In this document: positions 14,344 to 28,760 of the stretch, piece by piece
Layout of the letters: each line of letters starts with the position of its first letter
How positions within the stretch are numbered: the stretch's first letter is position 1
Assembly (NCBI RefSeq): GCF_947507565.1
Contig: NC_089191.1
Span: 2,321,627-2,385,626 of the forward strand
Direction of reading: 5' to 3'
Origin: Oscarella lobularis
Lineage: Eukaryota > Porifera > Homoscleromorpha > Homosclerophorida > Oscarellidae
Length of the DNA: 64,000 nt
Position numbers and translations under genes: made by a program
Notes under the pieces: generated by a model
The model's database searches: none
What the model was told of the DNA's origin: nothing
The model's input: only the letters and a program-made list of their open reading frames with translations

Positions 14344-17300
14344 TGGAGGTCTCTCTAATACCATACGACAGATATTGGAGGTCTCTCTATTACCATACGA
14401 AAGATATTTGAGGTCTCCTTAGTACCATACGAACAGATATTGGAGGTCTCCCTATTACCATACGGTAGATATTTGAGGTGTCCTTAGTACCATACGACCG
14501 ATATTGGTGGTCTCTCTAATACAATACCATACGACACATATTGGATTTCTCCCTAGTACCATACGACAGATATTGGAGGTCTCCTTAGTACCATACGGTA
14601 GATATTTGAGGTCTCCTTAGTACCATACGACAGATGTTGGAGGTCTCCCTAGTACCGTACGGTTTATATTGGAGGTCTCTCTAATACCATACCACAGATA
14701 TTTGAGGTCTCCTTAGTACCATGCAACAGATATTGGAGGTCTCTCTAATACCATACGACAGATATTGGAGGTCTCTCTAATACCATACGACAGATATTGG
14801 AGGTCTCCCTAGTACCATACGACAGATATTGGAGGTCTCTCTAATACCATACGACAGATATTGGAGGTCTCTCTAATACAATACGACAGATATTGGAGGT
14901 CTCTCTAATACCATACGACAAATATTGGAGGTCTCCCTATTACCATACGGTAGATATTTAAGGTGTCCTTAGTACCATACGACCGATATTGGAGGTCTCT
15001 CTAATACCATACGACAGATATTGGAGGTCTCCTGAGTACCAGACGACAGATACTGGAGGTCTCTGTAATACCATACGACAGATATTGGAGGTCTCTCTAA
15101 TACCATACGACAGATATTGGAGGTCTCTCTAATACCATACGACAAATATTGGAGGTCTCTCTAATACCATACGACAGATATTGGAGGTCTCTCTAATATA
15201 CAATACGACAGATATTGGAGGTCTCTCTAATACCATACGACAGATATTGGATTTCTCTCTAACACCATACGACAGATATTGGAGGTCTCTCTAATACCAT
15301 ACGACAGATATTAGAGGTCTTCTTAGTACCTTACGGCAGATATTGGAGGTCTCTCTAATATACATTACGACAGATATTGGAGTTCTCTCTTAGACCATAC
15401 GACAGATATTGGAGGTCTCCTTAGTACCATGCGACAGATATTGGAGGTCTCTCTGATACCATACGACAGATATTGGAGGTCTCTCTAATACCATACGACA
15501 GATATTGGAGGTCTCCCTAGTACCATACGACAGATATTGGAGGTCTCTCTAATACCATACGACAGATATTGGAGGTCTCTCTAATACCATACGACAAATA
15601 TTGGAGGCCTCTCTAATACCATACGACAGATATTGGGGGTCTCCTTAGTACCATACGGAAGATATTGGAGGTCTTTCTAATACCATACGACAGATATTGG
15701 AAGTCTCCCTAATACCATACGACAGATATTGGAGGTCTCCTGAGTACCAGACGACAGATATTGGAGGTCTCTCTAATACCATACGACAGATATTGGAGGT
15801 CTCTCTAATACCATACGACAGATATTGGAGGTCTCTCTAATACCATACGACAGATATTGGAGGTCTCTCTAATACCATACGACAAATATTGGAGGTGTCT
15901 CTAATACCATACGACAGATATTGGAGGTCTCTCTAATATACAATACGACAGATATTGGAGGTCTCTGTAATACCATACGACAGATATTGGATTTCTCTCT
16001 ATTACCATACGACACATATTGGAGGTCTCCCTAGTACCGTACGGTGGATAGTTGAGGTCTCCTTAGTACCATACGGCAGATATTGGAGGTCTCTCTAATA
16101 TACAATACGACAGATATTGGAGGTCTCTCTAATATTATACGACAGATATACGGATTTCTCTCTAATACCATACGGCAGATATTGGAGGTCTCCCTAGTAC
16201 CATTCGACAGATTTTTTAGGTCTCTCTAATACCATACGACAGATATTGGAGGTCTCTCTAATACCATACGACAGATATTGGAGGTTTCTCTAATACCATA
16301 CGACAGATATTGGAGGTCTCTCTAATACAATACGACAGATATTGGATGTCTCTCTAATACCATACGACAGATATTGGAGGTCTCTCTAATACCATACGTC
16401 AGATATTGGTGGTCTCCCTAGTACCGTACTGTAGATACTTGAGGTCTCCTTAGTACCATACGACAGATATTGGAGGTCTCTCTAATACCATACGACAGAT
16501 ATTGGAGGTCTCCCTAGTACCACGCGACAGATATTGGAGGTCTCTATAATACCATACTACAGATATTGGAGGTCTTTCTAATACCATACGACAGTTATTG
16601 GATTTCTCCCTAGTACCATACGACAGATATTGGAGTTCTCTCTAATACCATACGACAGATATTGGAGGTCTCTCTAATACCATACGAATGATATTGGGGG
16701 TCTCCTTAGTACCATACGGTAGATATTGGAGGTCTCTCTAATACCATACCACAGATATTGGATGTCTCTCTAATACCATACGACAGATATTGGAGGTCTT
16801 TCTAATACCATACGACAGATACTGGAGGTCTCTCTAATACCATACGAATGATATTGGAGGTCTCCTTAGTACCATAGGACAGATATTGGAGGTCTCTTAT
16901 ACCATACGACAGATATTGGAGGTCTCTCTAATACCATACGAATGATATTGGGGGTCTCCTTAGTACCATACGGTAGATATTGGAGGTCTCTCTAATACCA
17001 TACCACAGATATTGGATGTCTCTCTAATACCATACGACAGATATTGGAGGTCTTTCTAATACCATACGACAGATACTGGAGGTCTCTCTAATACCATACG
17101 AATGATATTGGAGGTCTCCTTAGTACCATAGGACAGATATTGGAGGTCTCTTATACCATACGACAGATATTGGAGGTCTCTCTAATACCATACGTCAGAT
17201 ATTTGAGGTCTCCTTAGTACCATACGACAGATACTAAAGGTCTCTCTAATACCATACGACAAATGTTTGAGGTCTCCCTAGTACCGTACGGTTGATATTG

Positions 17301-19019
17301 GATGTCTCTCTAATACCATACGACAGATATTTGAGGTCTCTCTAATACCATACCACAGATATTGGAGGTCTCTCCAATACCATACTACAGATATTGGAGG
17401 TCTTTCTAATACCATACGACACATATTGGATTTCTCCCTAGTACCATACGACAGATATTGGAGGTCTCCTTAGTACCATACGGTAGATATTTGAGGTCTC
17501 CTTAGTACCATACGACAGATGTTGGAGGTCTCCCTAGTACCGTACGGTTGATATTGGAGGTCTCTCTAATACCATACCACAGATATTGGAGGTCTCCTTA
17601 GTACCATGCAACAGATATTGGAGGTCTCTCTAATACCATACGACAGATATTGGAGGTCTCTCTAATACCATACGACAGATATTGGAGGTCTCCCTAGTAC
17701 CATACGATAGATATTGGAGGTCTCTCTAATACCATACGACAGATATTTGAGGTCTCTCTAATACCATACGACAGATTTTGGAGGTCACCTTATTACCATA
17801 GGACAGATATTGGAGGACTCCCTAGTACCATTCGACAGATATTGGAGGTCTCTTTAGTACCATACGACAGATATTGTAGGTCTCCCTAGTACCATACGAC
17901 AGATATTGTAGGCCTCCCTAGTACCATACGACAGATATTGGAGGTCTCCTGAGTACCAGACGACAGATACTGGAGGTCTCTCTAATACCATGCGACAGAT
18001 ATTGGAGGTCTCTCTAATACCATACGACAGATATTGGAGGTCTCTCCAATACCATACGACAGATATTGGAGGTCTCTCTAATACCATACGACAGATATTG
18101 GAGGTCTCTCTAATATACAATACGACAGATATTGGAGGTCTCTCTAATACCATACGACAGATATTGGATTTCTCTCTAATACCATACGACAGATATTGGA
18201 GGCCTCTCTAATACCATACGACAAATATTAGAGGTCTTCTTAGTACCATACGGCAGATATTGGAGGTCTCTCTAATATACATTACGACAGATATTGGAGG
18301 TCTCTCTAATACCATACGACAGATATTGGATTTCTCTCCAATACCATACGACAGATATTGGAGTTCTCTCTTATACCATACGACAGATATTGGAGGTCTC
18401 CTTAGTACCATACGACAGATATTGGAGGTCTCTCTAATACCATACGACAGATATTGGAGGCCTCTTTAATACCATACGACAGATATTGGGGGTCTCCTTA
18501 GTACCATACGGAAGATATTGGAGATCTTTCTAATACCATACGACAGATATTGGAAGTCTTCCTAGTACCATACTGTAGATATTTGAGGTCTCCTTAGTAC
18601 CATACGACAGATATTGGAGGTCTCTCTAATACCATAAGACAGATATTGGAGGTCTCCCTAGTACCGTGCGGTAGATACTTGAGGTCTCCTTAGTACCATA
18701 CGTCAGATATTGGAGGTCACTCTAATACCATACGACAGATATTGGAGGTCTCTCTATTACCATACGTGAGATATTGGAGGTATCCTTAGTACCATACGGT
18801 AGATATTTGAGGTCTCCTTAGTACCTTTCGACAGATACTAAAGGTCTCTCTAATACCATACCTCAGATATTGGAGGTCTCCTTAGTACCATACGGTTGAT
18901 ACTTGAGGTCTCCTTAGTACCATACGACAGATATTGGAGGTCTCTCTAATACCATAAGACAGATATTGGAGGTCTCCCTAGTACAGTGCTGTAGATACTT
19001 GAGGTCTCCTTAGTACCAT

Positions 19020-22000
19020 ACGACAGATATTGGAGGTCACTCTAATACCATACGACAGATATTGGAGTTCTCTCTATTACCATACGTGAGATATTGGAGG
19101 TATCCTTAGTACCATACGGTAGATATTTGAGGTCTCCTTAGTACCTTTCGACAGATACTAAAGGTCTCTCTAATACCATACGTCAGATATTGGAGGTCTC
19201 CTTAGTACCATGCGGTTGATACTTGAGGTCTCCTTAGTACCATACGACAGATATTGGAGGTCTCTCTAATACCATACGAAATATATTGGAGGTCTCTCTA
19301 ATACCATACGACAGATATTGGAGGTCTCTCTAATACCATACGACAGATATTGGAGGTCTCTCTAATACCATATGACAGATATTGGAGGTCTCCTTAGTAC
19401 AGTAAGGTAGATACTTGAGGTCTCCTTAGTACAATACGGCAGATATTGGAGGTCTCTCTAATACCATACGGCAGATATTGGAGGTCTCTCTATTACCATA
19501 CGGTAGATATTTGAGGTCTCCTTAGTACCATACGACCGATATTGGAGGTCTCTCTAATACCATACGACAGATATTGGAGGTCTTTCTAATACCATACGAC
19601 AGATATTGTAGGTCACTCTAATACAATACGACAGATATTGGAGGTTTCTCTAATACCATACGACAGATTTTGGAGGTCTCTCTAATACAATACGAAGGAT
19701 ACTTGAGGTCTTCTTAGTGCCATACGGCAAATTTTGGAGGTCTTTCTAATATTATATGGCAGATATTGGAGGTCTCCCTAGTACCATACGACAGATATTG
19801 GAGGTCTCTCTAATACCATACGACAGATATTGGATGTCTCTCTAATACCATACGACAGATATTGGACGTCTCCTTAGTACCATACGACAGATATTGGAGG
19901 TCTTCCTAGTACCATACGTTAGATATTGAGGTCTCCTTAGTACCATACGACAGATATTGGAGGTCTCTCTAATACCATACGACAGATATTGGAGGTCTCT
20001 GTAATACCATACGAAGGACATTGGAGGTCTCTCTAATACCATAAGACAGATATTGGAGGTCTCTGTAATACAATAGGACAGATATTGGAGGTCTCTCTAA
20101 TACCATACGACAGATTTTGGATTTCTCTCTAATACCATACGACAGATATTGGAGGTCTCTCTAATACCATACGACAGATATTAGATGTCTTCTTAGTACC
20201 ATACGGCAGATATTGGACGTCTCTCTAATATACAATACGACAGATATTGGAGGTCTCTCTAATACCATACGACAGATATTGGAGGTCTCTCTATTATACA
20301 ATACGACAGATATTGGAGGTCTCTCTAATACCATACGGCAGATATTGGAGGTCTCTCTAATATAAAATACGACAGATATTGGAGGTCTCTCTAATACCAT
20401 ACGACAGATATTGGAGGTCTCTCTAATACCATACGACAGATATTGGAGGTCTCTCTAGTACCATACGAAAGATATTGGAGGTCTCCCTAGTACCATACGG
20501 TAGATATTGGAGGTCTCTCTAGTACCATACGACAGATATTGGAGGTCTCTCTAATACCATACGATAGATATTGGAGGTCTCCCTAGTACCATACGGTAGA
20601 TATTTGAGGTCTCTCTAATACCATACGACAGATTTTGGAGGTCACCTTATTACCATAGGACAGATATTGGAGGACTCCCTAGTACCATTCGACAGATATT
20701 GGAGGTCACTTTAGTACCATACGAGAGATATTGTAGGTCTCCCTAGTACCATACGACAGATATTGTAGGCCTCCCTAGTACCATACGACAGATATTGGAG
20801 GTCTCCTGAGTACCAGACGACAGACATTGGAGGTCTCTGTAATACCATACGACAGACATTGGAGGTCTCTCTAATACCATAAGACAGATATTGGAGGTCT
20901 CTGTAATACAATAGGACAGATATTGGAGGTCTCTCTAATACCATACGACAGATTTTGGATTTCTCTCTAATACCATATCTCTAATACCATACGAGAGATA
21001 TTGGAGGTCTCTCTAACATACAATACGACAGATATTGGAGGTTTCTCTAATACCATACGGAAGATATTGGAGGTCTCTCTAATATAAAATACGACAGATA
21101 TTGGAGGTCTCTCTAATACCATACGACAGATATTGGAGGTCTCTCTAATACCATACGACAGATATTGGAGGTCTCTCTAGTACCATACGAAAGATATTGG
21201 AGGTCTCCCTAGTACCATACGGTAGATATTGGAGGTCTCTCTAATACCATACGACAGATATTGGAGGTCTCTCTAATATAAAATACGACATATATTGGAG
21301 GTCTCTCTAAAACCATACGACAGATATTGGAGGTCTCTCTAATACCATACGACGGATATTGGAGGTCTCTCTAGTACCATACGAAAGATATTGGAGGTCT
21401 CCCTAGTACCATACGGTAGATATTGGAGGTCTCTCTAATACGATACGACAGATATTGGAGGTCTCTCTAATACCATACGATAGATATTGGAGGTCTCCGT
21501 AGTACCATACGGTAGATATTTGAGGTCTCTCTAGTACCATACGACAGATATTGGAGGTCACTCTAATACCATACGACAGATATTGGAGTTCTCTCTATTA
21601 CCATACGTGAGATATTGGAGGTATCCTTAGTACCATACGGTAGATATTTGAGGTCTCCTTAGTACCTTTCGACAGATACTAAAGGTCTCTCTAATACCAT
21701 ACGTCAGATATTGGAGGTCTCCTTAGTACCATGCGGTTGATACTTGAGGTCTCCTTAGTACCATACGACAGATATTGGAGGTCTCTCTAATACCATACGA
21801 AATATATTGGAGGTCTCTCTAATACCATACGACAGATATTGGAGGTCTCTCTAATACCATACGACAGATATTGGAGGTCTCTCTAATACCATATGACAGA
21901 TATTGGAGGTCTCCTTAGTACAGTAAGGTAGATACTTGAGGTCTCCTTAGTACAATACGGCAGATATTGGAGGTCTCTCTATTACCATACGGCAGATATT

Positions 22001-24080
22001 GGAGGTCTCTCTATTACCATACGGTAGATATTTGAGGTCTCCTTAGTACCATACGACCGATATTGGAGGTCTCTCTAATACCATACGACAGATATTGGAG
22101 GTCTTTCTAATACCATACGACAGATATTGTAGGTCACTCTAATACAATACGACAGATATTGGAGGTTTCTCTAATACCATACGACAGATTTTGGAGGTCT
22201 CTCTAATACAATACGAAGGATACTTGAGGTCTTCTTAGTGCCATACGGCAAATTTTGGAGGTCTTTCTAATATTATATGGCAGATATTGGAGGTCTCCCT
22301 AGTACCATACGACAGATATTGGAGGTCTCTCTAATACCATACGACAGATATTGGATGTCTCTCTAATACCATACGACAGATATTGGACGTCTCCTTAGTA
22401 CCATACGACAGATATTGGAGGTCTTCCTAGTACCATACGTTAGATATTGAGGTCTCCTTAGTACCATACGACAGATATTGGAGGTCTCTCTAATACCATA
22501 CGACAGATATTGGAGGTCTCTGTAATACCATACGAAGGACATTGGAGGTCTCTCTAATACCATAAGACAGATATTGGAGGTCTCTCTAATACCATACGAC
22601 AGATATTGGAGGTCTCTGTAATACCATACGAAGGACATTGGAGGTCTCTCTAATACCATAAGACAGATATTGGAGGTCTCTGTAATACAATAGGACAGAT
22701 ATTGGAGGTCTCTCTAATACAATACGACAGATTTTGGATTTCTCTCTAATACCATACGACAGATATTAGATGTCTTCTTAGTACCATACGGCAGATATTG
22801 GACGTCTCTCTAATATACAATACGACAGATATTGGAGGTCTCTCTAATACCATACGACAGATATTGGAGGTCTCTCTATTATACAATACGACAGATATTG
22901 GAGGTCTCTCTAATACCATACGGCAGATATTGGAGGTCTCTCTAATATAAAATACGACAGATATTGGAGGTCTCTCTAATACCATACGACAGATATTGGA
23001 GGTCTCTCTAATACCATACGACAGATATTGGAGGTCTCTCTAGTACCATACGAAAGATATTGGAGGTCTCCCTAGTACCATACGGTAGATATTGGAGGTC
23101 TCTCTAGTACCATACGACAGATATTGGAGGTCTCTCTAATACCATACGATAGATATTGGAGGTCTCCCTAGTACCATACGGTAGATATTTGAGGTCTCTC
23201 TAATACCATACGACAGATTTTGGAGGTCACCTTATTACCATAGGACAGATATTGGAGGACTCCCTAGTACCATTCGACAGATATTGGAGGTCACTTTAGT
23301 ACCATACGAGAGATATTGTAGGTCTCCCTAGTACCATACGACAGATATTGGAGGTCTCCTGAGTACCAGACGACAGACATTGGAGGTCTCTGTAATACCA
23401 TACGACAGACATTGGAGGTCTCTCTAATACCATAAGACAGATATTGGAGGTCTCTGTAATACAATAGGACAGATATTGGAGGTCTCTCTAATACCATACG
23501 ACAGATTTTGGATTTCTCTCTAATACCATATCTCTAATACCATACGAGAGATATTGGAGGTCTCTCTAACATACAATACGACAGATATTGGAGGTTTCTC
23601 TAATACCATACGGAAGATATTGGAGGTCTCTCTAATATAAAATACGACAGATATTGGAGGTCTCTCTAATACCATACGACAGATATTGGAGGTCTCTCTA
23701 ATACCATACGACAGATATTGGAGGTCTCTCTAGTACCATACGAAAGATATTGGAGGTCTCCCTAGTACCATACGGTAGATATTGGAGGTCTCTCTAATAC
23801 CATACGACAGATATTGGAGGTCTCTCTAATATAAAATACGACATATATTGGAGGTCTCTCTAAAACCATACGACAGATATTGGAGGTCTCTCTAATACCA
23901 TACGACGGATATTGGAGGTCTCTCTAGTACCATACGAAAGATATTGGAGGTCTCCCTAGTACCATACGGTAGATATTGGAGGTCTCTCTAATACGATACG
24001 ACAGATATTGGAGGTCTCTCTAATACCATACGATAGATATTGGAGGTCTCCGTAGTACCATACGGTAGATATTTGAGGTC
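19020..24080. repeat. Tandem duplication of a ~2.5-kb satellite block
   Basis: The stretch from about 19,020 to 21,540 is followed by a near-identical copy from about 21,541 to 24,080. GAGTTCTCTCTATTACCATA occurs at 19,064 and 21,585 (shift 2,521). TTAGATGTCTTCTTAGTACC occurs at 20,181 and 22,764 (shift 2,583). The change in shift reflects small insertions and deletions of monomers, for example an extra run of units near 22,560-22,660. A third, more diverged relative of part of this block lies around 24,350-25,300. Confidence 0.85.
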
Positions 24081-26029
24081 TCTCTAATACCATACGACAG
24101 ATTTTGGAGGTCACCTTATTACCATAGGACAGATATTGGAGGACTCCATAGTACCATTCGACAGATATTGGAGGTCTTTTTAGTACCATACGACAGATAT
24201 TGTAGGTCTTTCTAGTACCATACGACAGATATTGGAGGCCTCCCTAGTACCATACGACAGATATTGGAGGTCTCCTGAGTACCAGACGACAGATATTGGA
24301 GGTCTCTCTAATATACATAACGACAGATATTGGACTTCTCTCTAATACCATACGACAGATTTTGGAGGTCTCTCTAATACAATACGAAGGATACTGGAGG
24401 TCTTCTTAGTGCCATACGGCAAATTTTGGAGGTCTTTCTAATAATATATGACAAATATTGGAGGTCTCCCTAGTACCATACGACAGATATTGGAGGTCTC
24501 TCTAATACCATACGACAGATATTGGATGTCTCTCTAATACCATACGACAGATATTGGACGTCTCCTTAGTACCATACGAGAGATATTGGAGGTCTTCCTA
24601 GTACCATACTTTAGATATTGAGGTCTACTTAGTACCATACGACAGATATTGGAGGTCTCTCTAATACAATACGACAGATATTGGAGGTCTCTGTAATACC
24701 ATACGACAGACATTGGAGGTCTCTCTAATACCATACGACAGATTTTGGAGGTCTCTGTAATACAATAGGACAGATATTGGAGGTCTCTCTAATACCATAC
24801 GACAGATTTTGGATTTCTCTCTAATACCATACGACAGATATTGGAGGTCTCTCTAATACAATACGACAGATGTTAGATGTCTTCTTAGTACCATACGGCA
24901 GATATTGGAGATCTCTCTAATATACAATACGACAGATATTGGAGATCTCTCTAATACCATACGAGAGATATTGGAGGTCTCTCTAACATACAATACGACA
25001 GATATTGGAGGTTTCTCTAATGCCATACGGCAGATATTGGAGGTCTCTCTAATATAAAATACGACAGATATTGGAGGTCTCTCTAATACCATACGACAGA
25101 TATTGGAGGTCTCTCTAATACCATACGAAAGATATTGGAGGTCTCCCTAGTACCATACGGTAGATATTGGAGGTCTCTCTAATACCATACGACAGATATT
25201 GGAGGTCTCTCTAATACCATACGATAGATATTGGAGGTCTCCCTAGTACCATACGGTAGATATTTGAGGTCTCTCTAATACCATACGACAGATTTTGGAG
25301 GTCACCTTATTACCATAGGACAGATATTGGAGGACTCCCTAGTACCATTCGACAGATATTGGATGTCTCTTTAGTACCATACGAAAGATATTGTAGGTCT
25401 CCCTAGTACCATACGACAGATATTGTAGGCCTCCCTAGTACCATACGACAGATATTGGAGGTCTCCTGAGTACCAGACGACAGATACTGGAGGTCTCTCT
25501 AATACCATACGACAGATATTGCAGGTCTCTCTAATACCATGCGACAGATATTCGAGGTCTCTCTAATACCATACGACAGATATTGGAGGTCTCTCTAATA
25601 CCATACGACAGATATTGGAGGTCTCTCTAATATACAATACGACAGATATTGGAGGTCTCTCTAATACCATACCACACTTATTGGAGGTCTCCTTAGTACC
25701 ATACGACAGATATTGGAGGTCTCTCTAATACCATACGACAGATATTGGAGGCCTCTTTAATACCATACGACAGATATTGGGGGTCTCCTTAGTACCATAC
25801 GGAAGATATTGGAGGTCTTTCTAATACCATACGACAGATATTGGAAGTCTTCCTAGTACAATACGGTAGATATTTGAAGTCTCCTTAGTACCATACGACA
25901 GATATTGGAGGTCTCTCTAATACCATACGACAGATATTGGAGGTCTCTGTAATACCAAACGACAGACATTGGAGGTCTCTCTAATACCATACGACAGATA
26001 TTGGAGGTCTCTGTAATACAATAGGACAG

Positions 26030-28760
26030 ATATTGGAGGTCTCTCTAATACCATACGACAGATTTTGGATTTCTCTCTAATACCATACGACAGATATTGG
26101 AGGTCTCTCTAATACCATACGACAGATATTAGATGTCTTCTTAGTACCATACGGCAGATATTGGAGGTCTCTCTAATATACAAAACGACAGATATTGGAG
26201 GTCTCTCTAATACCATACGACAGATATTGGATGTCTCTGCAATACCATACGACAGATATTGGAGGTCTCTTTAGTATCATACAACAGATATTGAGGTCTC
26301 CTTAGTACCATACGACAGATATTGGAGGTCTCTGTAATACCATACGACAGACATTGGAGTTCTCTCTAATACCATACGACAGATATTGGAGGCCTCTGTA
26401 ATACAATAGGACAGATATTGGAGGTCTCTCTAATACCATACGACAGATATTGGAGGTCTCCTTAGTACCATACGACAGATATTGAAGGTCTCTCTAATAC
26501 CATACGACAGTTATTGGAGGTCTCTCTAGTACCATACGGCAGATATTGGAGGACTCCCTAGTACCGTACGGTATATATTGGAGGTCTCTCTAATACCATA
26601 CGACAGATATTGGAGGTCTCTCTAATACCATACGACAGATATTGGAGGTCTCCTTAGTACCATACGGCAGATATTGGAGGTCTTTCTTATACCATACGAC
26701 AGATATTGGAGGTCTCTGTAATACAATAGGACAGATATTGGAGGTCTCTCTAATACCATACGACAGATTTTGGATTTCTCTCTAATACCCTACGACAGAT
26801 ATTGGAGGTCTCTCTAATACCATACGACAGATATTAGATGTCTTCTTAGTACCATACGGCAGATATTGGAGGTCTCTCTAATATACAAAACGACAGATAT
26901 TGGAGGTCTCTCTAATACCATACGACAGATATTGGATGTCTCTGCAATACCATACGACAGATATTGGAGGTCTCTTTAGTATCATACAACAGATATTGAG
27001 GTCTCCTTAGTACCATACGACAGATATTGGAGGTCTCTGTAATACCATACGACAGACATTGGAGTTCTCTCTAATACCATACGACAGATATTGGAGGTCT
27101 CTGTAATACAATAGGACAGATATTGGAGGTCTCTCTAATACCATACGACAGATATTGGAGGTCTCTCTAATATACAATACGACAGATATTGGAGGTCTCT
27201 CTAATACCATACCACACTTATTGGAGGTCTCCTTAGTACCATACGACAGATATTGGAGGTCTCTCTAATACCATACGACAGATATTGGAGGCCTCTTTAA
27301 TACCATACGACAGATATTGGGGGTCTCCTTAGTACCATACGGAAGATATTGGAGGTCTTTCTAATACCATACGACAGATATTGGAAGTCTTCCTAGTACA
27401 ATACGGTAGATATTTGAAGTCTCCTTAGTACCATACGACAGATATTGGAGGTCTCTCTAATACCATACGACAGATATTGGAGGTCTCTGTAATACCAAAC
27501 GACAGACATTGGAGGTCTCTCTAATACCATACGACAGATATTGGAGGTCTCTGTAATACAATAGGACAGATATTGGAGGTCTCTCTAATACCATACGACA
27601 GATTTTGGATTTCTCTCTAATACCATACGACAGATATTGGAGGTCTCTCTAATACCATACGACAGATATTAGATGTCTTCTTAGTACCATACGGCAGATA
27701 TTGGAGGTCTCTCTAATATACAAAACGACAGATATTGGAGGTCTCTCTAATACCATACGACAGATATTGGATGTCTCTGCAATACCATACGACAGATATT
27801 GGAGGTCTCTTTAGTATCATACAACAGATATTGAGGTCTCCTTAGTACCATACGACAGATATTGGAGGTCTCTGTAATACCATACGACAGACATTGGAGT
27901 TCTCTCTAATACCATACGACAGATATTGGAGGTCTCTGTAATACAATAGGACAGATATTGGAGGTCTCTCTAATACCATACGACAGATATTGGAGGTCTC
28001 CTTAGTACCATACGACAGATATTGAAGGTCTCTCTAATACCATACGACAGTTATTGGAGGTCTCTCTAGTACCATACGGCAGATATTGGAGGACTCCCTA
28101 GTACCGTACGGTATATATTGGAGGTCTCTCTAATACCATACGACAGATATTGGAGGTCTCTGTAATACAATAGGACAGATATTGGAGGTCTCTCTAATAC
28201 CATACGACAGATTTTGGATTTCTCTCTAATACCATACGACAGATATTGGAGGTCTCTCTAATACCATACGACAGATATTAGATGTCTTCTTAGTACCATA
28301 CGGCAGATATTGGAGGTCTCTCTAATATACAAAACGACAGATATTGGAGGTCTCTCTAATACCATACGACAGATATTGGATGTCTCTGCAATACCATACG
28401 ACAGATATTGGAGGTCTCTTTAGTATCATACAACAGATATTGAGGTCTCCTTAGTACCATACGACAGATATTGGAGGTCTCTGTAATACCATACGACAGA
28501 CATTGGAGTTCTCTCTAATACCATACGACAGATATTGGAGGTCTCTGTAATACAATAGGACAGATATTGGAGGTCTCTCTAATACCATACGACAGATATT
28601 GGAGGTCTCCTTAGTACCATACGACAGATATTGAAGGTCTCTCTAATACCATACGACAGTTATTGGAGGTCTCTCTAGTACCATACGGCAGATATTGGAG
28701 GACTCCCTAGTACCGTACGGTATATATTGGAGGTCTCTCTAATACCATACGACAGATATT
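26030..28760. repeat. Fourfold amplified satellite block (about 0.6-0.8 kb steps)
   Basis: The rare variant ATGTCTCTGCAATACC occurs at 26,231, 26,936, 27,771 and 28,380, each time followed by the same CTTTAGTATCATACAACAG unit and preceded by the same TTAGATGTCTTC unit. The steps are 705, 835 and 609 bases, so copies of different length were produced by unequal exchange. The variant GGACTCCCTAGTACCGTACG also recurs near 26,551, 28,090 and 28,696. Confidence 0.85.

Noticed and set aside
17854-27210. Open frames of 60-99 codons on both strands reading MVLERPPISVV-like text
   Set aside because: They are translations of the 32-bp satellite, repeating every 32 residues (96 bases), with starts and stops created by monomer variants.
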